From JAZDLX01 sp964538455 (GTDB lineage Bacteria > Electryoneota > Electryoneia > Electryoneales > Electryoneaceae): a DNA stretch of 64,000 bases. The first letter of the stretch is position 1; every line of letters begins with the position of its first letter. The position numbers and the translations under genes were made by a program. Shown here one piece after another: positions 35,892 through 44,242 of this stretch. The stretch lies in contig CAZIDZ010000002.1 in the NCBI GenBank assembly GCA_964538455.1, positions 170,959 to 234,958 of the forward strand, read 5' to 3'. Below the pieces are notes generated by a model, which made no database searches, had not been told where the DNA came from, and saw nothing but the letters and a program-made list of their open reading frames with translations.

Positions 35892-35954
35892 AGTTGCCTA
35901 ATTCAAGTGATGGATTGACTCCTGCATCACATCGCTCATTTTAATTAGGCAACT
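35892..35954. repeat. 12-bp inverted repeat with nested hairpin
   Basis: AGTTGCCTAATT (35892-35903) and AATTAGGCAACT (35943-35954) are perfectly complementary, and TGATG/CATCA pairs inside the loop. No T-run follows, so it is not an ordinary terminator. A related sequence occurs at 41773-41809, which suggests a dispersed repeat. Confidence 0.6.
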
Positions 35955-36073
35955 TTCACGTAACAGCCCTTTTCATTCCTCGCTCTCAACCTTGCACGAT
36001 CGCTGTGACTGGAAGTAGATTGATCCAGATACGGGAGCTTCCGTTGAACGTGAGCTTAATCCCGGAGGTGCGT

Positions 36074-36253
36074 ATGAACGGTGAACGTGTTTCATTCAAC
36101 ATCTCCGCAGAGGATCGGGTCCGTCTCCAGGCGTTTGCTGAAAAGCTGCGGATCAGCGAGTCCGAAGCCCTCGAGTACCTGTTCAACCGCGAGTTCCAGT
36201 CCTGGGAGGAGGATGCGGTGACTAACCAGGACGACGTGGACGACGATGCCTGA
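36074..36253 (+). CDS. Small ribbon-helix-helix-like protein
   Basis: A 59-residue acidic protein. The pattern is a short strand (ERVSFNIS), a helix (AEDRVRLQAFAEKLRI), a turn and a second helix (SESEALEYLFNREF), then an acidic tail. This resembles a ribbon-helix-helix DNA-binding domain such as small repressors or antitoxins. GGAGG lies five bases before the ATG, which is the best site in the area and rejects the longer upstream frame. A strong terminator follows at 36285-36312, so it is probably its own transcript. No toxin gene is adjacent. Function is not known. Confidence 0.65.
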   Translation: MNGERVSFNISAEDRVRLQAFAEKLRISESEALEYLFNREFQSWEEDAVTNQDDVDDDA

Positions 36254-36284
36254 TTCCGCGGGCATGTGAGAGTGAAGGTTCCGG

Positions 36285-36312
36285 CCCCGCCGTTGTCGCA
36301 GGCGGGGTTTTG
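36285..36312 (+). terminator. Rho-independent terminator
   Basis: CCCCGCC (36285-36291) and GGCGGGG (36301-36307) form a 7-bp GC stem with a nine-base loop, followed by TTTTGTG. It closes the small RHH-like gene and insulates murQ. Confidence 0.85.
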
Positions 36313-36384
36313 TGTTCAGGAGAAGGAGCGGCTCCACGTGATTGCCTCGACGTTTGGCGGACACCAGCGGAGGTTGACCCTGTG

Positions 36385-37263
36385 ATGGGAGGCATTCTGG
36401 ACGATCCGGAGCGGTTGCGCGCGACCATCGAGGAGCTGAACAGCCTCCGCACCGAGATGCCCAACGAGGCGAGCGAAGGGATTGACCAGCTCCCGGTCGA
36501 GCATATTCTGCGGCTGATTAACGCTGAAGACGCCACGGTGGCTGAAATGGTCTCTCAGGCGATTCCGCAAATCGCGGACGTTGTCGAAGCGGCCGTAACG
36601 GCGATTCGCTCCGGAGGCCGTCTGCTTTACGTCGGCGCGGGGACATCCGGGCGGCTGGGGGTTCTGGATGCCGCGGAATGTCCGCCAACCTACGGTGTTC
36701 CGCCGACGATGGTGGTCGGCATGATCGCCGGCGGCGAACCTGCGCTCACTGTCGCCCAGGAGGGAGCTGAGGACGATGTCGAACTGGCGCGACGCAATTT
36801 TGACGAGGCGCGGATCACCGGAAAAGATGCGGTCCTGGGAATTACCGCGAGAGGGAAAACACCCTGGGTGCGTGAGATCCTCAGCCTGGCGAAAGAGCGC
36901 GGCGGTTGGACGGGATTAATCACTTGCAATCCGGTGGATGACGCCTCCGGGCTGAACACGCTTGTTCTTCTCAACGTCGGCCCGGAGGTGGTTACCGGGT
37001 CGACACGGATGAAGGCCGGACTTGCGACGAAGATGGCGCTGACGATGTTAAGTACCGCAGCGATGATCCGTCTCGGGCGGGTGCGCGGCAATCGTATGGT
37101 GGACCTGATGCCGAACAGCGACAAGCTGCGGGCGCGGCAGGTTAAGACCATCATGGAAACCCTGAATATGACTATGGAAGACGCCGTGGACCGTTTGAAA
37201 CGGGAAGAAGGAGACCTTCGCCGCGCCCTCGAGGAACGTGATCGAGAAAGCGAGGGAGGGTGA
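36385..37263 (+). CDS. murQ: N-acetylmuramic acid 6-phosphate etherase
   Basis: A 292-residue SIS-domain enzyme that removes lactate from MurNAc-6-phosphate to give GlcNAc-6-phosphate in cell-wall recycling. Family motifs are TEMPNEASEGIDQLPVEHIL, VGAGTSGRLGVLDAAECPPT, IAGGEPALTVAQEGAEDD and the late VTGSTRMKAGLATKMALTML. GGAGG precedes both a GTG (36382) and the ATG used here (36385), so the exact start is uncertain by one codon. The following gene starts on its stop codon. Confidence 0.95.
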   Translation: MGGILDDPERLRATIEELNSLRTEMPNEASEGIDQLPVEHILRLINAEDATVAEMVSQAIPQIADVVEAAVTAIRSGGRLLYVGAGTSGRLGVLDAAECPPTYGVPPTMVVGMIAGGEPALTVAQEGAEDDVELARRNFDEARITGKDAVLGITARGKTPWVREILSLAKERGGWTGLITCNPVDDASGLNTLVLLNVGPEVVTGSTRMKAGLATKMALTMLSTAAMIRLGRVRGNRMVDLMPNSDKLRARQVKTIMETLNMTMEDAVDRLKREEGDLRRALEERDRESEGG

Positions 37264-38024
37264 TGCTCGCGGTTCGGCGCACACCATCTCGGAGGTTGGT
37301 GATCCATCCGCGGCGCACCCCGGGACTGGCTGAATACCATCCCAGGCCCGGATCGTTCTGGATTCGCTTCAGCCCACTGGCGGCCTGGGCGGCGCTGCTG
37401 ATAAGCCTGTTTGTCGCCTCCTACCTCTTTCGTGGGGAACGCGGGCGCGCGGAACCCGCCGATGCCACGATCCTGATGAATGCCAAGGATTTTGGCGCGG
37501 GTTTTTCCACTTTGATGCTCGAATCGTTCCACACGCACTCCTGGTCGCGTGCATCGGTGCGGCTGGACAGTGCAGTGACACCCGTCTCGGTGCAGGCACT
37601 CGCGGGCAGGCTTCATCTCCAGATCCGGGTGTCGGCTCTCGTCGAAAACCGGAGAATCCGCCAGCATGTGCCCAATGGCGGCGTCCTGCCCAGGTTTATT
37701 CTCGCAGGGCTCAACGACTATTGGGAGGGGAGAGTCGCGGCCGTCTGCGAGGCGGCGGCGCTACTGCGCTGGGCGGCCTGGGAGGGGGCGCTGCTGGACC
37801 AAACCTATGGCGGCTCGATGCAGGACCAGCTGGAATCCGACTACCGGAAGTCCTGGCCGGTTGTCGCGAAACGGATCAACCGCCGCCTCGAGCAGCTTGA
37901 CATGAATGACCGTCTCGATGAGGTGTACAGCGCCAACCGGGAACAGGTCGCCGAACGCTGCTGGAGAATCGATGAGGCGCTCGAGCGTCAATTGACGGAA
38001 TCTGAGGGAGCCGTCAATCCTTGA
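37263..38024 (+). CDS. Unknown single-pass membrane protein
   Basis: A 253-residue protein I do not recognise. One transmembrane helix (about residues 38-55, PLAAWAALLISLFVASYLF) follows a basic N-terminus. The rest, probably periplasmic, is mixed alpha/beta with a central GGVLPRFILAGLNDYWEGRV and a helical, charged C-terminal third. It starts on the murQ stop (TGATG), with a GTG one codon earlier as an alternative. Its own stop overlaps the TTG of a tiny lipoprotein frame. The context suggests an envelope or cell-wall role. Confidence 0.6.
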   Translation: MLAVRRTPSRRLVIHPRRTPGLAEYHPRPGSFWIRFSPLAAWAALLISLFVASYLFRGERGRAEPADATILMNAKDFGAGFSTLMLESFHTHSWSRASVRLDSAVTPVSVQALAGRLHLQIRVSALVENRRIRQHVPNGGVLPRFILAGLNDYWEGRVAAVCEAAALLRWAAWEGALLDQTYGGSMQDQLESDYRKSWPVVAKRINRRLEQLDMNDRLDEVYSANREQVAERCWRIDEALERQLTESEGAVNP

Positions 38025-38140
38025 AAGGGACGCGGCGAAGGGAAGGTCAGGGGTTGGCGGTAATGGGGTTTCTTGCGGCTTTCCTGATCCTTTCCTGCAG
38101 CGGCTCGACCCGCTCTAACTCCGACCCTTTTTGCCCCTGA
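38021..38140 (+). CDS. Tiny lipoprotein (39 residues), possibly truncated by frameshift
   Basis: The frame starts at a TTG that overlaps the preceding stop (TTGA) and encodes a textbook lipoprotein signal: basic start KGTRRREG, hydrophobic core MGFLAAFLI, lipobox ILSC with cysteine 26, then only 13 residues. The signal is too orderly to be chance in my view. The stop follows a TTTTT run; one extra T would extend the tail to end in PVPDSELTQQSS, so a frameshift or sequencing error is possible. Third gene of the murQ cluster. The role is unknown. Confidence 0.5.
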   Translation: MKGTRRREGQGLAVMGFLAAFLILSCSGSTRSNSDPFCP

Positions 38141-38249
38141 TCGCCTCCCCGGTGCCGGATTCGGAGCTGACGCAACAATCCTCGTGAGTGTACTTTGTCA
38201 CTCCGCTACGACGGGAAATCGAACGAAAACCTGAAACACGAGGTGTTCC

Positions 38250-39419
38250 ATGGCCTACCAGGGCGTGGATTACTATCACCTGGATGAGCTGCTCACCGAC
38301 GAGGAAAAACTGATTCGCGACAGCGTCCGCGAGTGGGTCAATTCAAAGGTAATTCCGATTATCGAGGAGCATTTTCGCAACGCAACCTTTCCACAGCATC
38401 TGTTCGGCGAGATGGCGGAGCTTGGGCTTTTCGGTCCTACACTGCCTGAAGAATATGGGGGTGCGGGTATTGGGGACGTCGCGTACGGCCTCGCGATGCA
38501 GGAGCTTGAGCGCGGCGACAGCGGACTTCGATCCTGCGCCTCGGTTCAGTCGGCCCTCGTCATGTACCCGATTTACACCTTCGGAAGCGAGCAACAGAAA
38601 AAGAACTGGTTGCCATTGCTCGCGCGCGGAGAAAAGGTTGGCGCGTTCGGTCTCACCGAACCGGACTACGGTTCCGATCCCGGCAGCATGATCACCACCG
38701 CGAAAAAGGTTGACGGCGGCTATTTGCTCAACGGCGCCAAGATGTGGATCACCAACAGCTCAATCGCGGATGTCCTCGTTGTCTGGGCGAAGCTCGACGG
38801 TGTTATCCACGGCTTCCTCGTCGAGAAAGGCGCGAAAGGGTTGAGCACCCCGGAAACCAAAGGGAAATGGAGCCTGCGCGCCTCGGTGACCGGGGAAATC
38901 GTGCTCGACGACGTTTTCGTCCCCGAGGAGATGATCTTCCCGAAAACGGATGGGCTGAAGGCGCCGCTGATGTGCCTCAACCAGGCACGCTACGGGATCG
39001 CATGGGGAGTTGTCGGAGCGGCGATGGCTTGTTACGACAGCGCGATTCAGTACACCCATGAACGGGTGCAGTGGGGCGGGCCGATTGCGCGTCACCAGAT
39101 GGTGCAGGACCGGCTCGTCGAGATGCTCACCGGGATCACCAAGGGTCAGCTCTTGTCGTGGCGGCTGGGTCGGATGAAGGAGGAGGGGAAGGCCTCGTTC
39201 CGTCATGTCAGCCTCGCCAAGCGGAACAACTGCCGGATGGCGCTCGACGTCGCCCGCGCCGCGCGCGATCTCCACGGGGCGAACGGGATCACCGACGAGT
39301 ACCCGATCATGCGCCACATGATGAATCTCGAGAGTGTCTACACCTACGAAGGAACGCACAACATGCACACACTGATCGTCGGCGCGGACATCACCGGAAT
39401 TGAAGCCTATGGAGGTTGA
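38250..39419 (+). CDS. gcdH: Glutaryl-CoA dehydrogenase (acyl-CoA dehydrogenase family)
   Basis: A 389-residue FAD flavoprotein. It has the glutaryl-CoA dehydrogenase marks SGLRSCASVQSALVMYPIYT, FGLTEPDYGSDPGSM and the end TYEGTHNMHTLIVGADITGI, where the glutamate near residue 367 is the catalytic base. It would oxidise and decarboxylate glutaryl-CoA to crotonyl-CoA in lysine, tryptophan or benzoate breakdown, passing electrons to ETF. GAGGT precedes the ATG. It stands alone here with no CoA-transferase neighbour. Another short-chain acyl-CoA substrate cannot be excluded. Confidence 0.88.
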   Translation: MAYQGVDYYHLDELLTDEEKLIRDSVREWVNSKVIPIIEEHFRNATFPQHLFGEMAELGLFGPTLPEEYGGAGIGDVAYGLAMQELERGDSGLRSCASVQSALVMYPIYTFGSEQQKKNWLPLLARGEKVGAFGLTEPDYGSDPGSMITTAKKVDGGYLLNGAKMWITNSSIADVLVVWAKLDGVIHGFLVEKGAKGLSTPETKGKWSLRASVTGEIVLDDVFVPEEMIFPKTDGLKAPLMCLNQARYGIAWGVVGAAMACYDSAIQYTHERVQWGGPIARHQMVQDRLVEMLTGITKGQLLSWRLGRMKEEGKASFRHVSLAKRNNCRMALDVARAARDLHGANGITDEYPIMRHMMNLESVYTYEGTHNMHTLIVGADITGIEAYGG

Positions 39420-39475
39420 ATCTGTGGCGGAGGAAGGGCCGGGTTGGATGGTCCTCAACAGTGTAAAAGGCTGAT

Positions 39476-40438
39476 TCAGTCGTCTTTGGGATTGATCCCC
39501 AGTTCCTTCATTTCGTCCATCAGCTCCGCCCGGCAGTCTGGACAGAGACCGTGACTGAATTCTGTGTCGAGATGGTCGGAGATGTAGGCTTCCACGTTCT
39601 GCCAATACCCTTCGTCGTTACGGATCTTCTTGCACTTCGCACAGATCGGGAGCAGGCCGCGCAGGGTGTTCACCCGTTCCAGCGCCGCCTCCTTCCGTCG
39701 TTCTTCATTCAATCGCTTCCGTTCTAAAACGTATGTTAATCGTGCGAGATAGGCTACGAAAAGGGCGAGGACCGCGGCGATAACCACGGCACTGATCCTG
39801 ATCAAGTGGATCACCGATGCCTTCTCTTTCTGAACGTCGATCAGGTATGCGCCGTTGCCGATAATCCAGCCCCAGGGCTTGTAATACTGGACGTACGAGA
39901 TCTTCGGTTCAACCTGGCTTGAATCTTCAAGGTATTGCCAGTCGTACCGGACGAATCCTTCTCCCTTTTGAATTGCCAGTTTTGTCATCCGCCGTACGGG
40001 ATAGGTGGAATCGAAACCGGGAAACGTATCCAGGTTGGCTCCGACAAGCTGGGGCATCGTTGGGTGCATCAATACGACCCCGCTGGTGTCATGTACCCAG
40101 AAATAGTCCTGGAAATCGGGTCCGAAACGGAGGGATTTCAGCTTGTCGAGGGCCCGTGCCTGAACATAGGCCCGGCTGGCCATCCCCGTAACCTCCGCCT
40201 CATGGTAGATTTCGACTTGGGGAGTGACGATTTTAGCCAGCTCCCTAAGAGTCTGTTCCTTCTGCCGGATGAGAGCATCTTCAACTTTCGGCATCAGGAA
40301 TAATTCGAACGACAGTCCGTAGAGGATCATCGCGAGGACGACTGGAATAAGAATGCGAAACGTGTTCCGTTTCCAGGGGACCCGTTCGGTCTTTTTGTTC
40401 TTTCCCTCTTCTTTCATTTTTGCCGCTCTTTCCCCCAT
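39476..40438 (-). CDS. Orphan Cache-domain sensor with C-terminal zinc-type tail
   Basis: A 320-residue protein. TM1 is at about 27-49 (FRILIPVVLAMILYGLSFEL). A periplasmic sCache_2-like domain follows (about 50-205, with FRFG-like FGPDFQDYFWVHDTSGVVL and YVQYYKPWGWIIGNGAYL), then TM2 at about 212-234 and a short coiled coil. The end is a Cys-rich motif LPICAKCKKIRNDEGYWQNV ... LCPDC, often found at the ends of bacterial sensor kinases and response regulators. No kinase, GGDEF or methyl-accepting domain is present, so output must come through a partner. The start could also be the ATG seven codons downstream. Confidence 0.82.
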   Translation of the reverse strand: MGERAAKMKEEGKNKKTERVPWKRNTFRILIPVVLAMILYGLSFELFLMPKVEDALIRQKEQTLRELAKIVTPQVEIYHEAEVTGMASRAYVQARALDKLKSLRFGPDFQDYFWVHDTSGVVLMHPTMPQLVGANLDTFPGFDSTYPVRRMTKLAIQKGEGFVRYDWQYLEDSSQVEPKISYVQYYKPWGWIIGNGAYLIDVQKEKASVIHLIRISAVVIAAVLALFVAYLARLTYVLERKRLNEERRKEAALERVNTLRGLLPICAKCKKIRNDEGYWQNVEAYISDHLDTEFSHGLCPDCRAELMDEMKELGINPKDD

Positions 40439-40658
40439 GGACCGATTAGCAACGCGGCGTTTCGGCTTCGTTTTTATGAAAGTTAGTATATTGAGTCCTA
40501 TATAACAAATTCACGCCGAGATATGACTCTCGTTGGTTGAATTCGATAATCAGCGCGAAATTTGGCTGTTAACATATTGTATTTATAAATATTATTCGAT
40601 TATGCCACGAGCAGTCTGGTAACCGGTTCGTGCCTTTTTATCCCGAAATCCTTGCATC

Positions 40659-40910
40659 TCATTTATTCTCATTATCGTCAATTATCGATATGTTTTCCAG
40701 CGCATCAGGGTGGCCGATTTCTGTGTAGGCGGCAAGGTGAGCCGGTTCGTGCGTCTTCTTCCGCTTTGAAATGCAATGGAATAGCGCACGAGTGAATTGG
40801 GTATCGATTGTGAGGACTGGCCAGTCTGCGTCCGGCGATGCCTCATTGACTAGGCGGGAACACCGGCGAATGGACCTTGAAACCGGGAGGCGTGGCTTTT
40901 CGACAGTATG
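40659..40910 (-). pseudogene. Possible gene remnant without a start codon
   Basis: An 83-codon open frame between two stops reads as protein-like sequence (for example NEASPDADWPVLTIDTQFTR and EPAHLAAYTEIGHPDALENI) but has no start codon or ribosome site, and its codon use is less GC-rich than its neighbours. An 11-base direct repeat, CCGGTTCGTGC, occurs inside the frame (40742-40752) and just after it (40623-40633). I do not recognise the family. The rest of 40439-41282 holds no supported gene; 40460-40620 is AT-rich and may contain the Cache-gene promoter. Confidence 0.25.
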
Positions 40911-41282
40911 CTAGAGATTGCATCCGGCTGACCGGAGTTCGGAGAATTTGTCCTGAATTGCATGATCAGGCTACGCATATCTTTTATTTCTAAAGCTTTC
41001 CGAAGAATGCTTATAACGATTCACGAGTACACGTCGAGGTTGAGAACGAAGTGCTCCCCGATCCGCCGGAAAATCGCGGATTCTGAGGCAATCCAGCTTC
41101 CACTCCTGAGCGAGTGGCACCCCGGGCGCCTTATTCCAGGTAAAAAATCGCGGTCTGACCCTTGCATATCCCGGTTTCAGGTTGATCCGGCCATAGGGAG
41201 AGTTTCGGTGCATCTACTTCGCCTGGAGTGGCTAGATTTGACGTTGAGCCGGCGTAGCTTGCGGTAGTTCAGGGGAGTGCCG

Positions 41283-41759
41283 ATGCAACCCATCCTCTCG
41301 CCCGTAGTGATTGTGCTCTATTTGGCGCTGGTTGTTGCCGCCCAGACGGCCGTTGACGCATACTTCACCCGCCCCCTGCTTCCGGCGTCACCGCGCAAGC
41401 GTGCGCTGGTCCTCGGCATCGCCAACGGTACCGGACTGTTGATCACTGCGCTGGTCTTCCGCCTCCTGCTCCCACTCAATCACCGGTACCTGCTTCACGC
41501 TCGCGACAGTGGCACCATGGCGATCGCCGTGCTCGTGGTCATCCTCGAATATTTCTCCTGGGCGCTGCCCTACATCCTCGTCCGCGGGTGGATTGTCCGG
41601 GAATGGTTGATGGGAGCCGAGATCCGGGAAAAACGGCAGGCGTGGTGGAGCTATGTGCTGATCGCTTCGGTAGTAGCGGTGGTGCTGATCGGTCCGCTCT
41701 ATCTGGGGATCACGATTGTCCGGCCGCTAATGGTCGGGGTGGACGAGGTATTAGGATAA
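41283..41759 (+). CDS. Small integral membrane protein of unknown function
   Basis: A 158-residue protein with four hydrophobic segments: VVIVLYLALVVAAQTAV, ALVLGIANGTGLLITALVFRL, MAIAVLVVILEYFSWALPYI and the near-terminal YVLIASVVAVVLIGPLYLGI. AGGGGAG lies five bases before the ATG, supporting this start over the GTG two codons earlier. No family recognised. It stands alone between the Cache-gene upstream region and a convergent glycosidase gene. Confidence 0.7.
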   Translation: MQPILSPVVIVLYLALVVAAQTAVDAYFTRPLLPASPRKRALVLGIANGTGLLITALVFRLLLPLNHRYLLHARDSGTMAIAVLVVILEYFSWALPYILVRGWIVREWLMGAEIREKRQAWWSYVLIASVVAVVLIGPLYLGITIVRPLMVGVDEVLG

Positions 41760-41772
41760 TCGATAGGTGGCG

Positions 41773-41809
41773 GTTGCCTGATTCAGACCGGTGACGTGAT
41801 GAAGGACTC
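41773..41809. repeat. Diverged copy of the 35892 repeat
   Basis: GTTGCCTGATTCA at 41773-41785 differs by one base from GTTGCCTAATTCA at 35893-35905, and both are followed by similar GTGATG...GACTC sequence (41796-41809 here). The right arm of the inverted repeat is missing. Confidence 0.4.
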
Positions 41810-41839
41810 GACGCACTGCGCGAATTGTACAATCGTCAT

Positions 41840-42697
41840 TCAATTGCCCTTCCTTGCGGTCAGCCCGAGAACGTTTGGTATCACGATCCCTTCCGTTGGT
41901 TCGTACCCGAGACTGAAATCCGTTTCACGTCCCGAATGGAATTCTATTTTCGTGGTACCGGTGTCGATGTAAAGCTGGGCGCGGACGCCTCCCTCCAGGT
42001 GTTGCGCCGCCTGAATATCCAGCGGCATGCCGAGCACGGCCTCGTTGAAATCGTGCATCGATAGCGCCGCGGGACAGTAGAGAAACAGGATCCGCCCCGC
42101 GTTGTCCTCGCCAAGCGCGGCTTCAGACCATTTCTTCCGATCCTCCTGCCAGCGGTTTTCGCCCGGCGTGCGAATCAATCGGAGGTTTTGCACGCGGCCG
42201 TTCCAGCGGCGAGCCGCGTCAGCGAAGGAGTTTGTCTCGCGGTCGAGGATGGCGAATGGAACATCGCCCGGGACTACCGGATCGAAAACCGCGAGGCTCC
42301 GGTAACGAGAGTGGATTTTCGTGTTGTGGCTGTGATTTCGAGTGACAAACTGCCCGATGTGCGTGATCCGGTCACGGTCGTACATCCCGGCGTTGATCGT
42401 TGCGGTCAGCCCGAAACTTCGCGCCCACCCGCGGGCCGAGTGGCCTGTTGAGTCGTCCCGGTCGGTTGCGCTCAAGGCCACAAGGTCCCAGCGCGAGGGG
42501 TCGGCCCGCAGCACAGCGATGAAGGAATCGGCAGGCGCCACAGTGGCCGGGAGTGGAATGCGAGCGAACTCGAGACCGGGCACCAGGACCTTCCAATTGG
42601 GGGGAGCGGAGAGTGCGGAAACCGAAGGGAGCAGGGTGACCGAGGCGAGGAGCAGGAGATGCCGAAGCTTTCGCTGTAGAGGTTGGATCATATCCAT
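41840..42697 (-). CDS. Phosphodiester glycosidase family protein (NAGPA / DUF2233)
   Basis: A 285-residue secreted protein: signal sequence LLLLASVTLLPSVSALSA, then the NAGPA-like domain with FIAVLRADPSRWDLVALSAT, the active-region motif TATINAGMYDRD, FPFAILDR-like PFAILDRETNSF, and LYIDTGTTKIEF. Family members remove GlcNAc from phosphodiesters or act on exopolysaccharide; the substrate here is unknown. Two nearby ATGs (42697 and 42691) are both possible. It is just two bases downstream of the GlcD-type oxidase and likely co-transcribed, though a functional link is not obvious. Confidence 0.75.
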   Translation of the reverse strand: MDMIQPLQRKLRHLLLLASVTLLPSVSALSAPPNWKVLVPGLEFARIPLPATVAPADSFIAVLRADPSRWDLVALSATDRDDSTGHSARGWARSFGLTATINAGMYDRDRITHIGQFVTRNHSHNTKIHSRYRSLAVFDPVVPGDVPFAILDRETNSFADAARRWNGRVQNLRLIRTPGENRWQEDRKKWSEAALGEDNAGRILFLYCPAALSMHDFNEAVLGMPLDIQAAQHLEGGVRAQLYIDTGTTKIEFHSGRETDFSLGYEPTEGIVIPNVLGLTARKGN

Positions 42698-42698
42698 C

Positions 42699-44111
42699 CT
42701 ACCGCTGCGGCAAGACTTTCTCCGGGTTGAAACGGCCGATCGGATCGAAAGCGGTCTTCATCGAGCGAAGCACCTCCAGCTCGTCCTCGCTGAACTGGAG
42801 GTCCATATAATCGTTCTTGGAAGCTCCGATGCCATGCTCTCCGCTGATTGTCCCACCCATTTCGACAACGGTCTTGAAGCAGGCGTGGATTGCATCGTGA
42901 GCCCGTTTGCCCGCTTCGGGGTCGCTGCGGTCATACATCCCGTTGAGGTGCAGGTTGCCATCACCCGCGTGGCCGTAGATCGGGATCAGCACGTCGTAGT
43001 GCTCGGAGATCTCCGCGCACGCCCGGACCAAGTCTCCGATCCTGCTGATCGGAACGACGACATCCTCATTCATTTTTCCGTCCGCGAGACGCGAGAGGCT
43101 CGGCGAGATCAGGCGGCGCAGGTCCCAGAGTCGTTCACGCTCGGTTTTATCCGTGGCGGCGTGGATTTCCAACGCCGACTGCTCCTCGAGAATCTCCGCG
43201 ATCCGGGCTGCTTCACGGTCGCACACCTCGCGGTCTCCGTCCGTTTCGATCAGTAGCGCCGCGCGTGTTCCCTCGGGGAAGGGGTAGGGGTCATGCCCTG
43301 AGATCGCGCGGATGACCGCCTCATCCATGAACTCGAGTACACTGGGCACCAATTCGGGAAGGATCGTGTGGATCGTCGCGATCGCCCGGTAGGGATCGTC
43401 AAAATGGGCGAGCAGGGTGCGCTCTGTCTTGGGTTGTGGCAGCAGCGCCAGCCTCGCCTCGACGATCAACCCGAACAGGCCTTCGGAGCCGACCAGCAGG
43501 GGCGTCAGGTCAAAGGGCTGGTTCGGGGGACCGAGCGCTCCCGTTGCAACGATTTCCCCGTCCGGAGTGATGTAACGCAGTCCGAGTACATAGTCCTTGG
43601 TGGTGCCGTATTTGACACAGCGCAGTCCGCCGGCGTTTTCGGCGATGTTCCCGCCGATGCTGCTGATCCGGTAGCTTGATGGATCGGGCGGGTAGAAGAG
43701 GCGATGACGCTCCGCGGCGAGCTTGATCTCCTCGCAGGTGAGACCTGTTTCGCACTGGATCCAGCGCTGGTTCACGTTGACTTCGTGTATGCGGCGCAGC
43801 TTCTCAGTGACGAGCACCATACCCCCGTTGAGGGGGACCGAACCGGCGGACATGCCTGTACCTTTGCCGCGGGGAATGACCGGTACGCCCGCCGCTGCCG
43901 CCGCGCGGACAGCCTCCACGGCGTCGTCGATGGATTCCGGGAGTACCACCACCTCGGGGTCGTGGTTCCCGGGCGGTGCCGTGTAACTGGCATCCACAGC
44001 GTACACCATCCGGTCCTCGGCGCGATCGAGTACTTTCTCCGCGCCGATGCGCCGTTTCAGTTTTCGCCAGGGATCGGAAGAAAAAAAGAGCACGTTCACT
44101 CCGGTAATCAT
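42699..44111 (-). CDS. FAD-linked oxidase, glycolate oxidase GlcD type
   Basis: A 470-residue FAD-binding type 4 / FAD-oxidase C protein. The FAD motif PVIPRGKGTGMSAGSVPLNG lies near residue 85, SIGGNIAENAGGLRCVKYG follows, and the C-terminal catalytic part contains IPIYGHAGDGNLHLN and TISGEHGIGASK. These are the marks of GlcD and D-lactate or 2-hydroxyglutarate dehydrogenases. It would oxidise a 2-hydroxyacid and pass electrons to a GlcE/GlcF-like partner or carrier; neither is adjacent. The long upstream extension of the frame is not homologous and is excluded. Confidence 0.9.
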   Translation of the reverse strand: MITGVNVLFFSSDPWRKLKRRIGAEKVLDRAEDRMVYAVDASYTAPPGNHDPEVVVLPESIDDAVEAVRAAAAAGVPVIPRGKGTGMSAGSVPLNGGMVLVTEKLRRIHEVNVNQRWIQCETGLTCEEIKLAAERHRLFYPPDPSSYRISSIGGNIAENAGGLRCVKYGTTKDYVLGLRYITPDGEIVATGALGPPNQPFDLTPLLVGSEGLFGLIVEARLALLPQPKTERTLLAHFDDPYRAIATIHTILPELVPSVLEFMDEAVIRAISGHDPYPFPEGTRAALLIETDGDREVCDREAARIAEILEEQSALEIHAATDKTERERLWDLRRLISPSLSRLADGKMNEDVVVPISRIGDLVRACAEISEHYDVLIPIYGHAGDGNLHLNGMYDRSDPEAGKRAHDAIHACFKTVVEMGGTISGEHGIGASKNDYMDLQFSEDELEVLRSMKTAFDPIGRFNPEKVLPQR

Positions 44112-44242
44112 CGCCTTTTGCAGAATATAGCGGTTAGCGAGGGTCGTCCCAACCGCGATCTGCCGTGCTGCGCCGCCTGTCCAATCGAGGCTTTCCCTCT
44201 CAGGCCATTTCCCAACCCGTCTGAAACCCGCTACCTTCTCGC

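Noticed and set aside
40962..41267. A 101-codon open frame on the plus strand
   Set aside because: It is basic, without domain texture or ribosome site, in a gene-poor stretch.
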